A DNA stretch of 32,117 bases from an uncultured Clostridia bacterium (GTDB lineage Bacteria > Bacillota > Clostridia > Christensenellales > Borkfalkiaceae): contig CALVWN010000039.1 in NCBI GenBank assembly GCA_944367415.1, forward strand, positions 1 to 32,117, read 5' to 3'. The translations under genes and the position numbers were made by a program. Below, piece by piece: positions 13,764-21,614 of the stretch (positions are counted from its first letter, which is position 1; each line of letters opens with the position of its first letter). Below the pieces are notes generated by a model that saw only the letters and a program-made list of their open reading frames with translations, did no database searches and was not told where the DNA came from.

Positions 13764-15752
13764 TCACTCCTTATCGGTTTTATCCTGCGTACCCTCCGTC
13801 GGCGCGCTCTCCGCTCTCTGCCCCGCCGCGCCCTTTTCGGACGCCTTGAGCCCGAACGGATCGTCCGGTTCGCCCTTGTCGTGCTTCTCCATGTAGTCGA
13901 GCACTTCGGTGTATGAGCGCCCCTCCATGAGCATATCCACTTCCGCCGTATAGATGGTCTCGCGCTCGACGAGCACGCGCGCCATATTGTCGAGTACGGC
14001 GCGGTGTTCCTTTAAGAGATTGCGCGCGCGCATATACTGTTTTTCAACGATCGCGCGCACCTCGCTGTCGATCGCCGCGGCGGTCTGTTCGCTGTAGCTG
14101 TTGCGCTCCTCGAAATCTCTGCCGAGGAACACCGGGCCGTCGCTGCCGTAGCAGATGGGGCCGATCTTCTCGCTCATACCCCACTCGGTGACCATCTTGC
14201 GCGCCATCTGTGTGACCTTCTGGATGTCGTTGGAAGCGCCCGCAGAGACGTCATGGATGACGAGTTCCTCCGCAACACGGCCGCCCAGCGCCATACAGAT
14301 AAAATCGTTAAGTTTGTTAACCGTCATATCGTTATCATCCGTCTCGGGGCGCGTGAGCGTGTAGCCTGCCGCCATGCCGCGCGGAATGATGGAAACTTCA
14401 TGCACGTTGTCGTTGTGCTCGCAAAGTTTTGCGAGGATGGCGTGTCCTGCTTCGTGATAGGCGGTACATTTCTTGTCCGCTTCGGTCACGACGCGGCTCT
14501 TCTTCTGCGGCCCCATGATGACCTTGTTGATGCCCTCATACAGCTCGAGGTTGCCGATCATGTTCTTCCCCTCTCTCGCGGCGAGGATGGCTGCCTCGTT
14601 GAGAAGGTTGGCAAGGTCGGCTCCCGAGAATCCGCTCGTCATGCGGGCGATCACCTTGAAGTTGACGTCGGGAGCGAGCGGTTTGTTGCGGGCATGAACG
14701 TTCAGGATCGCCTCTCTGCCCTTGACGTCGGGCAGGTTGACATAGATCTGACGGTCAAACCGGCCGGGACGGAGCAACGCGCTGTCGAGAATGTCGGCGC
14801 GGTTGGTCGCCGCCATGACGATGACGCCTTCGTTCGTCTCGAAGCCGTCCATCTGCACGAGGATCTGGTTGAGCGTCTGTTCGCGCTCGTCATGCCCGCC
14901 GCCGAGACCGGCGCCTCTCTGGCGCCCCACCGCATCGATCTCGTCGATGAAGATGATGCAGGGCTGGTTGCGCTTTGCCATATCAAACAGGTCACGCACA
15001 CGCGATGCGCCGACGCCGCCGTACATCTCAACGAAGTCGGAACCGCTGACCGAGAAGAAGGGCACGCCCGCTTCCCCTGCGACCGCCTTCGCAAAGAGCG
15101 TCTTGCCCGTTCCGGGAGGGCCGACCAGAAGGACGCCCTTCGGGATCTTTGCGCCGAGATCGGCAAATTTTTTGGGACTCTTGAGGAATTCAACGACTTC
15201 CTTCAATTCCTCCTTCTCTTCCTCCGCACCCGCGACATCGGAGAAACGCACCTTGATGTTGGTGGAAACGCGAGCCTTCGTTTTTCCGAAGTTCATCACC
15301 TTCCCCCCACCGCCGCTCATCGAGCGGGCGATCAGGATAAACGCTACGATACCGATGACAAGCACCGCAATATAGAGAACATTCCCCCACCCCGAACCCG
15401 CGTTCGGATCTTCAAACTCGATCTGAATTCCACGATCCATCCAATCCTTCAGCTGCGGAGAAGAAGAATCGTAAAGGCTGGGGCCTGTCGTCGTGTACGC
15501 ATACGCCGCGTTCTGATTGGTCGACGTATAGCCATACAGGTTATATCCGTTGATGACAATGCGCACGATCTGCTGATTGTCGGGGATCTCCCCGGCGTCC
15601 TCCTCCCCTCTCGGGTCTTCGATCAATTCGAGGAACTGATCGTAGGTACGCTCTTTCTGCGCATTGATTTGAGAAGTGATCACGAAGTACGCTGCTATTC
15701 CCAGGATCGCGACAAGCACCACGATGATCACTGTTTTGACAGTCTTGCTCAA
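13764..15752 (-). CDS. ftsH: ATP-dependent zinc metalloprotease FtsH
   Basis: A 662-residue membrane-anchored AAA+ protease that degrades misfolded and regulatory proteins. Helices at about 7-26 and 125-143 flank an extracytoplasmic domain. The AAA domain has Walker A GPPGTGKT (211-218), Walker B IIFIDEID (266-273) and RPGRFDR. The protease zinc site is HEAGH (433-437). The start is a TTG at 15752, with AAGGAG eight bases upstream and no better ATG. The substrate-pore loop reads MYGGVG where most FtsH proteins have MFVGVG. The C-terminal tail is rich in Glu, Lys and Ala. It has its own promoter (15816-15844) and leads the parA-parB genes. Confidence 0.97.
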   Translation of the reverse strand: MSKTVKTVIIVVLVAILGIAAYFVITSQINAQKERTYDQFLELIEDPRGEEDAGEIPDNQQIVRIVINGYNLYGYTSTNQNAAYAYTTTGPSLYDSSSPQLKDWMDRGIQIEFEDPNAGSGWGNVLYIAVLVIGIVAFILIARSMSGGGGKVMNFGKTKARVSTNIKVRFSDVAGAEEEKEELKEVVEFLKSPKKFADLGAKIPKGVLLVGPPGTGKTLFAKAVAGEAGVPFFSVSGSDFVEMYGGVGASRVRDLFDMAKRNQPCIIFIDEIDAVGRQRGAGLGGGHDEREQTLNQILVQMDGFETNEGVIVMAATNRADILDSALLRPGRFDRQIYVNLPDVKGREAILNVHARNKPLAPDVNFKVIARMTSGFSGADLANLLNEAAILAAREGKNMIGNLELYEGINKVIMGPQKKSRVVTEADKKCTAYHEAGHAILAKLCEHNDNVHEVSIIPRGMAAGYTLTRPETDDNDMTVNKLNDFICMALGGRVAEELVIHDVSAGASNDIQKVTQMARKMVTEWGMSEKIGPICYGSDGPVFLGRDFEERNSYSEQTAAAIDSEVRAIVEKQYMRARNLLKEHRAVLDNMARVLVERETIYTAEVDMLMEGRSYTEVLDYMEKHDKGEPDDPFGLKASEKGAAGQRAESAPTEGTQDKTDKE

Positions 15753-15815
15753 TCTTTCGTCTCCTTTTTGTAATTTTTTCGCTCAACGCATAGTATGAGC
15801 AATGATACTGTCCCT

Positions 15816-15844
15816 ATTGTATCATGAAATGCCGATTATTTCAA
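15816..15844 (-). promoter_or_regulatory. Promoter of the ftsH-parA-parB operon
   Basis: On the minus strand TTGAAA (15839-15844), 17 bp spacer, TACAAT (15816-15821); start near 15809. An inverted repeat TGATAC (15803-15808) and GTATCA (15819-15824) overlaps the -10 box and the start site and might be an operator. Confidence 0.75.
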
Positions 15845-15943
15845 GTCTTTCGCAGCAATTCTTTCCGATTTTTCAAAATTATCACGATTTTTCCGCAAAA
15901 TGGGCGATTTTATGCCTTGCGCACCCCAAAAAACGGGGTAAAA

Positions 15944-15959
15944 TGTTTCATGTGAAACA
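15944..15959. promoter_or_regulatory. parS site 1 (ParB binding)
   Basis: TGTTTCATGTGAAACA is the 16 bp parS palindrome with one change at the centre relative to the Bacillus consensus TGTTNCACGTGAAACA. It lies in the ftsH-cvpA intergenic region, 44 bp from a second perfect site. Confidence 0.9.
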
Positions 15960-15987
15960 CTTCCGAGAATTTTTTCATGAAAAACGG

Positions 15988-16003
15988 TGTTTCACGTGAA
16001 ACA
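15988..16003. promoter_or_regulatory. parS site 2 (ParB binding)
   Basis: TGTTTCACGTGAAACA is an exact match to the parS consensus and is part of an 18 bp perfect palindrome with its flanking bases (15987-16004). ParB encoded at 12076-12978 is the expected ligand. Confidence 0.95.
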
Positions 16004-16308
16004 CAAAACGCAGTTTTTGCATCGATGTGCAAAAAATATCAGCGTCAAAATCAAAATTTACGAATCAAAACGCCGTTTTCCCGCCGGTAAAACAAAATTG
16101 CGGACAAAATTTCAGACGCAATATCCCCATGACAAATGGATTATTTCGAAAATTTACGAAAAAAGAAGGCATGTGAAGGTACGATCAGCCCCCATCCGAG
16201 TAGCAAAACCCCCCTCTCAAATCACGCTTCAGACGATTTTCTCAAGAAATGAAGTCAAAACGGGCATTTTTTCGTTCTAGGAACCGCAATTTTCCTGATT
16301 TTACCCTC

Positions 16309-16344
16309 AAAAAAACGCTCTCACGTTGTCTGAGAGCGATTTTT
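16309..16344 (-). terminator. Bidirectional terminator in the ftsH-cvpA intergenic region
   Basis: Perfect 8 bp stem CGCTCTCA/TGAGAGCG (16316-16338) with a 7-base loop. Seven Ts follow it on the minus strand (16309-16315) and ATTTTT follows on the plus strand. No gene lies directly upstream on either strand. Confidence 0.7.
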
Positions 16345-16454
16345 GACCCTGTTTTTCGGATTTTTCCGCCCCAAAAAACACCATTTTGGCTCACAAAAGG
16401 GGCTTTTTTGAGAAAAATCACGTCGTTCCTCCATTTCATCAACTGATACCGCTG

Positions 16455-16546
16455 TGTGGATAACTCAACACCACATAGAACAGATACAACTTCATCCACA
16501 ATTTCTCCACCGGGTTATCCACACAAATGTGGATAACTGTGGAAAA
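16455..16546. promoter_or_regulatory. DnaA-box cluster A
   Basis: Three perfect TTATCCACA boxes (16455-16463 minus, 16515-16523 plus, 16528-16536 minus) and two with one mismatch (TCATCCACA at 16492-16500, TGTGGAAAA at 16538-16546) fall within 92 bp of AT-rich intergenic DNA. This density is typical of an origin subregion or a DnaA-titrating locus. A long inverted repeat (16569-16583 with 16597-16611, one mismatch in 15) lies just beside it. Confidence 0.85.
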
Positions 16547-16648
16547 CGTGACGACTGTTCGCGCAGAAAAGTCGCACCTGCGTCCTGATACCCGGAACGC
16601 AGATGCGACTTCATCAATTCTGCACCATAGAATAAAATACGCCGACGC

Positions 16649-16686
16649 AAAAAAAATCTGCACGCTCCACAAGGAAGCGTGCAGAT
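16649..16686 (-). terminator. Terminator of cvpA
   Basis: On the minus strand a perfect 11 bp stem (ATCTGCACGCT with AGCGTGCAGAT, 9-base loop) is followed by a run of Ts (As at 16649-16656 on the plus strand). It begins a few bases after the cvpA stop. Confidence 0.9.
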
Positions 16687-16691
16687 CCAGA

Positions 16692-17237
16692 TTACAACAT
16701 CTTCATAAAGTTAAATTGCGCCGCCCATTGGAAGCCATCCCATTCGTAGATCGCCTTGACAATGGAACTTTGCGCGATAAACTGATTGACGGCATCGACA
16801 TTGATCCAATAACAGATGGTCAGAAGCAGGAAGACAAGGATGAGCGCCTCCGCAAGCCCCAGCACCCCGCCCAAAATGCGGTTGATATAGCGGAAGACGC
16901 CGATCTTATCCACAAGCGCCGTTCCGATGAGGCCAAGCAGCCAGCTGCCGAGTTTCACGATTAGGAAGAGCGCAACAAAAGCGATCACAATACTTAACCA
17001 GTTAGCAACCGTAGCGCCGACTGAATTTGCGAGAGCGCTCGTCAGACCGAATGCATTTTCCAATGTATTCTTGAACGCGTTGCAGAAGGTGAACGCGACA
17101 AAGACCGCGAACAGCGTGCCCGCCAGCTTACAGACGCCTTTGATAAAGCCGCCCCAAGTCCCGAGCAGAATGCCGAGAACGATGATGACGATGAACGCGA
17201 CGTCCAACGCCCAGGCGGATGAAGCGAGAAGAAACAT
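16692..17237 (-). CDS. CvpA family membrane protein
   Basis: A 181-residue integral membrane protein of the CvpA/colicin V production family. After a short N-terminus the first hydrophobic helix (about 11-27) is followed by the characteristic GTWGGFIKGVCKLAG segment. Further helices lie at about 36-50, 79-104 and 123-145, with a GLIGTALVDKIGVFRYINRILGGVLGL stretch spanning a loop and the last helix (parts of residues 105-131). An AAAGGAGG precedes the ATG. It is a single-gene unit with its own promoter and terminator. In Firmicutes this family's cellular role is poorly defined. It is divergent from yyaC, with 124 nt between them. Confidence 0.88.
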   Translation of the reverse strand: MFLLASSAWALDVAFIVIIVLGILLGTWGGFIKGVCKLAGTLFAVFVAFTFCNAFKNTLENAFGLTSALANSVGATVANWLSIVIAFVALFLIVKLGSWLLGLIGTALVDKIGVFRYINRILGGVLGLAEALILVFLLLTICYWINVDAVNQFIAQSSIVKAIYEWDGFQWAAQFNFMKML

Positions 17238-17262
17238 TTCTCATCCTCCTTTCTTTTTGAGT

Positions 17263-17268
17263 ATTATA
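17263..17268 (-). promoter_or_regulatory. Promoter of cvpA (extended -10)
   Basis: Perfect TATAAT on the minus strand preceded by TGC (extended -10). The -35 region at about 17286-17291 is weak. Transcription would start near 17256, 19 nt before the ATG. Confidence 0.65.
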
Positions 17269-17361
17269 GCACATTTTCCGAAAAAAGTCACTCTCTTCGG
17301 ATAAAATGTTATAAAATCGCGGAAAATTGCCAAAAATTGCACTCACAGCGGGAGGGTAAGA

Positions 17362-17916
17362 ATGGACTACGCATTTCACTACAACAATACCATGGCGCAG
17401 ACCGGCATCTATATGGCGCTTCGGAACATCTTGGGCGAACTCGACGCTGCGCCCGTCATTCTCTGCATCGGAAGCGACCTTGCCGTAGGCGACAGCCTCG
17501 GCCCGATCGTCGGCACCATGCTGCGCACGCGCCGGCGCTTTCCGGGCTATATCTACGGAACGCTGCGCGAGCCGATCACGGCAAAAGAGGCAAAATATCT
17601 CGCCGATTTTCTCAAAAAAACGCACCCGCGCCGCGTTATTATCGCCATCGACGCCGCCGTCGGCGAAGAACCCGAAGTCGGCCTGATCAAGGTGGTTCCG
17701 GGCGCGCTCCGACCGGGCGCAGGCGCCAATAAGCGCCTTCCCAAGGTGGGCGACGTCTCCGTGCTCGGCATCGTCGCCAAAAAGACGCCGCCGCTCTATC
17801 CGCTCTTTCACCTCACGCGGCTGGGAAGCGTGTACGCGATGGCGGACGCCGTCGCCGAGGCGATCTGCGATTTTACACTTGATCAGAGTGTGAATTACTC
17901 ACAAAAATGCGTTTGA
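17362..17916 (+). CDS. yyaC: Sporulation protein YyaC (putative spore protease, DUF1256)
   Basis: A 184-residue protein of the YyaC family, a fold related to the germination protease Gpr. Diagnostic parts are the strand VILCIGSDLAVGDSLGPIVG (residues about 32-51), TLREPITAKE, the acidic strand VIIAIDAAVG, and a GDVSVLGIVA region. GGGAGGG lies five bases before the ATG. In Bacillus subtilis yyaC also lies near parB and the origin, so the placement is conserved. Its presence suggests an endospore-forming ancestry, though no other sporulation gene is in the window. It is on the plus strand, opposite to most neighbours and to replication. No clear sporulation sigma promoter was identified. Length is slightly below that of the Bacillus protein. 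Confidence 0.9.
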   Translation: MDYAFHYNNTMAQTGIYMALRNILGELDAAPVILCIGSDLAVGDSLGPIVGTMLRTRRRFPGYIYGTLREPITAKEAKYLADFLKKTHPRRVIIAIDAAVGEEPEVGLIKVVPGALRPGAGANKRLPKVGDVSVLGIVAKKTPPLYPLFHLTRLGSVYAMADAVAEAICDFTLDQSVNYSQKCV

Positions 17917-17980
17917 TTGATGGCATCCTGTGAAACAAGTTATATTTCGTTAAATTTTTTTCCTTCTTTTACAGGAATTG

Positions 17981-18009
17981 TTGACAAATGGACGAATGGG
18001 GGGTACAAT
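17981..18009 (+). promoter_or_regulatory. Promoter of the 76-residue protein gene
   Basis: TTGACA (17981-17986), 17 bp, TACAAT (18004-18009). Start near 18016, giving a 28 nt leader with AAAGGAG. Confidence 0.85.
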
Positions 18010-18043
18010 GAAAGCAAATCTATGATAAAGGAGTAAAACGGCA

Positions 18044-18274
18044 ATGGTTAAGACGACGAAAACCAAGACCTACAACACCGAGACTGCAACGGTCGTGAAA
18101 AAGGTCACGGTCGGTGCGTTTGGCGATCCCGCCGGCTACGAGATGACGATGTACATGACGCCCGAGGGAGACTACTTCCTCTACACCAACGGCGGTGCTG
18201 AGTCTGCGTATAAGGCTGAAAAGATCACCTCGTACACCAAGGCAAACGCCAAGAAGTGGCTGGAAGAGAACTGA
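18044..18274 (+). CDS. Conserved-looking 76-residue protein, unknown function
   Basis: A short soluble protein with no signal or membrane segment that I do not recognise. It begins with a Thr/Lys-rich stretch (KTTKTKTYNTETATVVKK), followed by a probable beta-rich middle (YEMTMYMTPEGDYFLYTNGG) and a helical Lys-rich end finishing KKWLEEN. It is a complete monocistronic unit with a near-consensus promoter, AAAGGAG ten bases before the ATG and a strong terminator 6 nt after the stop, so it is probably well expressed. It is transcribed against the prevailing strand of this side of the origin. It could bind nucleic acid, judging only from its charge; this is a guess. Confidence 0.85.
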   Translation: MVKTTKTKTYNTETATVVKKVTVGAFGDPAGYEMTMYMTPEGDYFLYTNGGAESAYKAEKITSYTKANAKKWLEEN

Positions 18275-18280
18275 CTTTCC

Positions 18281-18313
18281 AAAAAAGACCTGCCGCACGG
18301 CAGGCCTTTTTTT
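18281..18313 (+). terminator. Terminator of the 76-residue protein gene
   Basis: Stem CCTGCCG/CGGCAGG with a 2-base loop followed by seven Ts; six As on the left make it usable from the minus strand as well, where it could serve the gene ending at 18399. Confidence 0.88.
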
Positions 18314-18398
18314 GTCCTCATTTTAATTAAGAGCTTAACTTTATACGATCGGACGATTCGCCCGAGATCCGGAAGACGCCGATCGGAAAACGCACACG

Positions 18399-18872
18399 TT
18401 ACGCCTGTTTGGGGAAACGCCGCTTGCCCGTCACCTCGTCGCAGGTGACGCAAAAGACGTCGACAACGGGCAGCGCAGCGCACGTTTCGGCGGAATACTG
18501 CGCGAAGCCGGTGTGCTCGAGGAGACATCGGATCCCCACGATGCGCTCCTCACCCTCGCAGCGGCGCACGCTGCCGAACGCGATGACGCTCTCATAGTCC
18601 GCCGTCACCGAATGGCCCGTCTCGACGTAGCCGTGAAAGATATCCCACTCGAGGCAGACGCGCCCGTCGCGCGCCATGCAGTCCACCTTCTTTCCCTCCG
18701 TCGCGCCGTGGAAATAGACGAGCAGCTTCCCGTCACAGACCCGATACCCGAACGAGAGGGGAACGACATAGGGGAACTCCCCGCCGGACAGCCCCATCCG
18801 GACGACCTGGCAGCCGTCGATCACGGAGAGAATGTCCTCAAATGCGACGATCGCGCGTTCCTGTTTCCGCAT
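18399..18872 (-). CDS. Pyridoxamine 5'-phosphate oxidase family flavoprotein
   Basis: A 157-residue protein of the PNPOx-like split-barrel flavin family, subgroup of small NimA-like proteins. Typical landmarks are VVRMGLSGGEFPYVVPLSFGY near residues 24-44 (shown as separate strands VVRMGL and PYVVPLSFGY), LLVYFHGATEGKKVDCMARD, VCLEWD and SVIAFGSVRR followed by EERIVGIRCLLEHTG. The family binds FMN or related flavins and reduces varied substrates; the substrate here is unknown. The second of two tandem ATGs (18872) was chosen because AGGAGG sits at proper distance from it. It lies between the jag terminator and the terminator of the convergent small gene. No promoter was confidently found. Confidence 0.85.
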   Translation of the reverse strand: MRKQERAIVAFEDILSVIDGCQVVRMGLSGGEFPYVVPLSFGYRVCDGKLLVYFHGATEGKKVDCMARDGRVCLEWDIFHGYVETGHSVTADYESVIAFGSVRRCEGEERIVGIRCLLEHTGFAQYSAETCAALPVVDVFCVTCDEVTGKRRFPKQA

Positions 18873-18893
18873 CATGACCTCCTGTAAAATCAA

Positions 18894-18916
18894 ACGGGCG
18901 GGATCTTCCCGCCCGT
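18894..18916 (-). terminator. Terminator of the rpmH-jag operon
   Basis: Perfect 10 bp stem ACGGGCGGGA/TCCCGCCCGT with a 3-base loop, followed on the minus strand by TTGATTTT. It starts 5 nt after the jag stop and also lies right before the gene starting at 18872. Confidence 0.75.
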
Positions 18917-18920
18917 ACCC

Positions 18921-19832
18921 TTATTCATCCTGTTTGTCGTCCTCGTCCTTACCGAGGTAGGTGCCGAAGAAGCCCGAGAAGCTCCCCTTGCGGTAGCCGC
19001 TCGACGCCCCGCCGTCGCGCTTGAAGCTCGTGCCGGACGACTCCGGCGTGCCCTCTGCGGGAAGCTCGCGCTTCGGGTACGGCTTGCGCTCACCGTACTT
19101 GCTGCCGCCGCTGCGGTTGCCGCGGTAGCCGCCCTGGTCGCGGTTGAACTTGCCGCGGCTGCCGCCGTTGCGGTTGCCGCGATAGCCGCCCTGGTCACCT
19201 TTTCGGTCATACGTCTTGAGGTTTTTGGGAATAATGACCACAAAACGCTGCGGCTCTTTTCCCTCGCTCTTGGTCGTGACATCGGGATTATCGACGAGCG
19301 CGGCATGGATGATGCGGCGCTCATAGGGGTTCATCGGCTCGAGGCGCACGCGTTTTCCGAGGCGCACCGCCTTGGCGGCAAGCTTCTCGGCAACGCGCTT
19401 GAGCGTCTCCTCACGATCCTCGCGGTAATTCTCGCAGTCGACGACGACGCGCTTGTACTCCTTTCTGCCCGTGTTGGCAACGGCGCCCGCAAGCGTCTGA
19501 ATGGAATCGATGATCTCTCCGCGGCGGCCGATGATGCTCTTTGCCGACGCGGCGCTCAGCTCGATGACGATCTTCTCGTCCTCGCTCTTGAGCTGCACGG
19601 CAGCCTCCGTTCCGATGAGGGGAAGCAGCCCCTCGAGAAACTCCACCGCACGCTCGCCGTCCGTCTTTTTGGGTTTGACGGTGAGTTTCACCTGCGCGGG
19701 TTTTGAGCCGATCAGGCGTTTTTTTCCTTCGTCGAGCACTTCGATCTCGACCTCCGATTGCTGTACTCCGAGCGCTTCCAGCCCGGCACTGACGGCCTCT
19801 TCCACCGTCCTTCCCGTGAAAATGTTTTCCAT
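18921..19832 (-). CDS. khpB: RNA-binding protein Jag/KhpB with RG-rich tail
   Basis: A 303-residue RNA-binding protein linked to cell elongation and division in Gram-positive bacteria. Residues 1-52 are the Jag-N domain. The KH domain covers about 85-160 with the GxxG loop GRRG (102-105). The R3H domain covers about 165-205 and contains NPYERRIIH, whose Arg and His define the family. Beyond residue 210 is an extra tail of about 90 residues rich in Arg, Gly, Asn and Ser. In it the unit DQGGYRGNR occurs twice (213-221 and 232-240), like eukaryotic RGG boxes. Most Jag proteins end after R3H. It follows yidC by 29 nt, the standard partner order. Confidence 0.95.
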   Translation of the reverse strand: MENIFTGRTVEEAVSAGLEALGVQQSEVEIEVLDEGKKRLIGSKPAQVKLTVKPKKTDGERAVEFLEGLLPLIGTEAAVQLKSEDEKIVIELSAASAKSIIGRRGEIIDSIQTLAGAVANTGRKEYKRVVVDCENYREDREETLKRVAEKLAAKAVRLGKRVRLEPMNPYERRIIHAALVDNPDVTTKSEGKEPQRFVVIIPKNLKTYDRKGDQGGYRGNRNGGSRGKFNRDQGGYRGNRSGGSKYGERKPYPKRELPAEGTPESSGTSFKRDGGASSGYRKGSFSGFFGTYLGKDEDDKQDE

Positions 19833-19861
19833 GCCCTTATTCCTTCTTTATTTTCACCGCA

Positions 19862-21355
19862 TCAGCGGCCTTTCTTTTTGTTTTTCTTATTCTCCTCCCG
19901 TTCGCGCGCCTCGCGCTCCAGCATCCACTTGGGTTTGTTGGAATTGACCTCGATCGCCCGCTGTTCCTCCTTCTTCTTGAAGATCTTTCCGAGAATGAAG
20001 TTGGACGCCAGGGTGACGAGCAGCGAGAACAAGCTCGAAATGAGCATATAGATCGTGAACGCGGCACTGTACATGAATGCGAAGATCGCATAGATGAGCG
20101 GCATCATGACGAGCATGATCTTCTGCGTCTTCGCGCCCTGCCCGTCCACCGTCTGATATTGACTGCTCTCCTTCTGGGAGCGCATCATGACGAACTGCGA
20201 GAGCACCATCAGCCCGATGGAGAGGATGATGAGGATGAAGTACCCGTTCGCCTCCTCCTTCTCCGCGGAAAGTCCCGCCGTCAGATCGTTGTAGTTCTGT
20301 TCGCTGAAGATATTCTGCAGCGGCGCCGTCGTTCCGTCCGCAAGCGTGACGTTGACGTTGCCGAAGTTCTGTTGGAAGGTCGCATAGTCCTGCGGAACGG
20401 GGTGGTTGTAGGAGACGTCGGGATACCAGACGTTCTTCACCCATAAGAAGTTCGCGCGGTTGCTTTCATACCACGTCTTTGCCGCCGTCGCGCCCAGCCC
20501 CTTGACGTAGGAGAGGCACGCCGTCTCGAGGTTTTCCGCCTCCGTGACCGTCTTGTACCCTTCGGCGTCGTTTTCCTCCAGCCATGCGGTCAGCCTGTCC
20601 GTATCGATGACGTATTCCTTGGTGATGTTCGTCGCCTCGAGGCTGTAGCCGTAGGAGAGATACTTGTCTGGATCCTCCGGCACGACGCGCAGATAGTAGG
20701 CGACGTTCCCGGTGGACGTCAAGGTATAGATGCACCCGTTTTCCGTGAACGTCTCATCCATTTTGACGCTTTTCTGCGTCTGCGCACCCGCCTCGTCCGT
20801 ATATGTCAGCGTGATCGCTCCGTCCGTGACGACAATGGCGCCGTTTTCATCCTTGACGGCGGTATAGCCGATGCCCTCTGCGCCGTTCGCGAGAATGGCG
20901 GCGTTGTAGTCGCCCGACATCTCCACGAAGAAATTGAGGTTCGCGTAGCGCGAATAGGCGTTGAACGCCTGGAATGCAATGATGACGACGACGAAGGAGA
21001 TGATCATGGGAAGACAGGCGCCGAACATCGAATAGCCGTTCTTCTTATACAGCTCCATCATCTTCTGGTTATACGTCGTCTTGTCGTTGGCGTACTGTTT
21101 TTGCAGTTTGTCGAGGTCGTCGCGCATCTCGCGCATGATGAGCGTCTGCTTTCTCGTCTTGACGCGCTGATAGATGTCGAACGGCAGCGTGATCGCCTTT
21201 AAGATGAGCGTAAAGCAGATGATGCCGACACCGATGATGCCGACACTCTCGATGATGGCGCGGACACACTGACCGAGCCAGTCCAGCCCGATCGAGTATC
21301 CCTGTTGCAGCAGCGAAACAGACACGCTGCTGAGTAACGTCATAACAGATTGCAT
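19862..21355 (-). CDS. yidC: Membrane protein insertase YidC with enlarged external loop
   Basis: A 497-residue YidC/Oxa1-type insertase. Helices are at about 38-58, 114-132, 371-391, 412-430 and 433-457. Between helices 1 and 2 lies the cytoplasmic hairpin with ELYKKNGYSMFGACLPM. The usual external segment FLWVKNVWYPD (303-313) is recognisable, but it is preceded by about 160 extra residues (about 140-301) after helix 2, rich in Thr, Asp and Tyr. Gram-positive YidC proteins normally have about 260-300 residues without this insert, and the Gram-negative insert is elsewhere, between helices 1 and 2. The groove arginine of helix 1 appears to be Lys53 (FTLILKAITLPF). The basic C-terminal tail (KKNKKKGR) is typical. 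It lies in the conserved rnpA-yidD-yidC-jag order. Confidence 0.94.
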   Translation of the reverse strand: MQSVMTLLSSVSVSLLQQGYSIGLDWLGQCVRAIIESVGIIGVGIICFTLILKAITLPFDIYQRVKTRKQTLIMREMRDDLDKLQKQYANDKTTYNQKMMELYKKNGYSMFGACLPMIISFVVVIIAFQAFNAYSRYANLNFFVEMSGDYNAAILANGAEGIGYTAVKDENGAIVVTDGAITLTYTDEAGAQTQKSVKMDETFTENGCIYTLTSTGNVAYYLRVVPEDPDKYLSYGYSLEATNITKEYVIDTDRLTAWLEENDAEGYKTVTEAENLETACLSYVKGLGATAAKTWYESNRANFLWVKNVWYPDVSYNHPVPQDYATFQQNFGNVNVTLADGTTAPLQNIFSEQNYNDLTAGLSAEKEEANGYFILIILSIGLMVLSQFVMMRSQKESSQYQTVDGQGAKTQKIMLVMMPLIYAIFAFMYSAAFTIYMLISSLFSLLVTLASNFILGKIFKKKEEQRAIEVNSNKPKWMLEREAREREENKKNKKKGR

Positions 21356-21368
21356 AGTTTCTCGCCTA

Positions 21369-21614
21369 TCATAGCAGCCAGATCTTTTTGAAGAACGGCT
21401 CGGGCGCGGGGTCGATCCCCCCCTTGGAGAGGGGATTGCACCGCAGGATGCGCCACATCCCGCACAGAATGCCCGGAAGGACGCCCAGATTATTGATACA
21501 TCGCTTGGTGTACTCCGAACAGGTGGGCGTGTACAGGCACGTCCCGTGCGAGAGATACTTCTGGTAGAAACAAATCATGCGGATGCAAAGCCCCTTGAGA
21601 CGGGACTTAAACAT
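21369..21614 (-). CDS. yidD: Membrane protein insertion efficiency factor YidD
   Basis: An 81-residue membrane-associated protein that helps YidC-dependent insertion. The start overlaps the rnpA stop by 8 nt, indicating translational coupling; the longer open frame upstream is the antiparallel frame of rnpA and not coding. Family signatures are IRMICFYQKYLS, the cysteine motif CLYTPTCSEYTKRCI (residues 26-40), and the RILRCNPLSKGGIDPAPEP end. The Shine-Dalgarno sequence is weak, in line with coupling. It is followed by yidC after 13 nt. Confidence 0.93.
   Translation of the reverse strand: MFKSRLKGLCIRMICFYQKYLSHGTCLYTPTCSEYTKRCINNLGVLPGILCGMWRILRCNPLSKGGIDPAPEPFFKKIWLL

Noticed and set aside
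15803-15824. CIRCE or CtsR heat-shock operator at ftsH
   Set aside because: The TGATAC/GTATCA repeat does not match either consensus.
16242-16499. 85-residue minus-strand frame, with an inner GTG behind GGAGG
   Set aside because: It reads through a strong terminator stem and DnaA-box region and shows no known motif.
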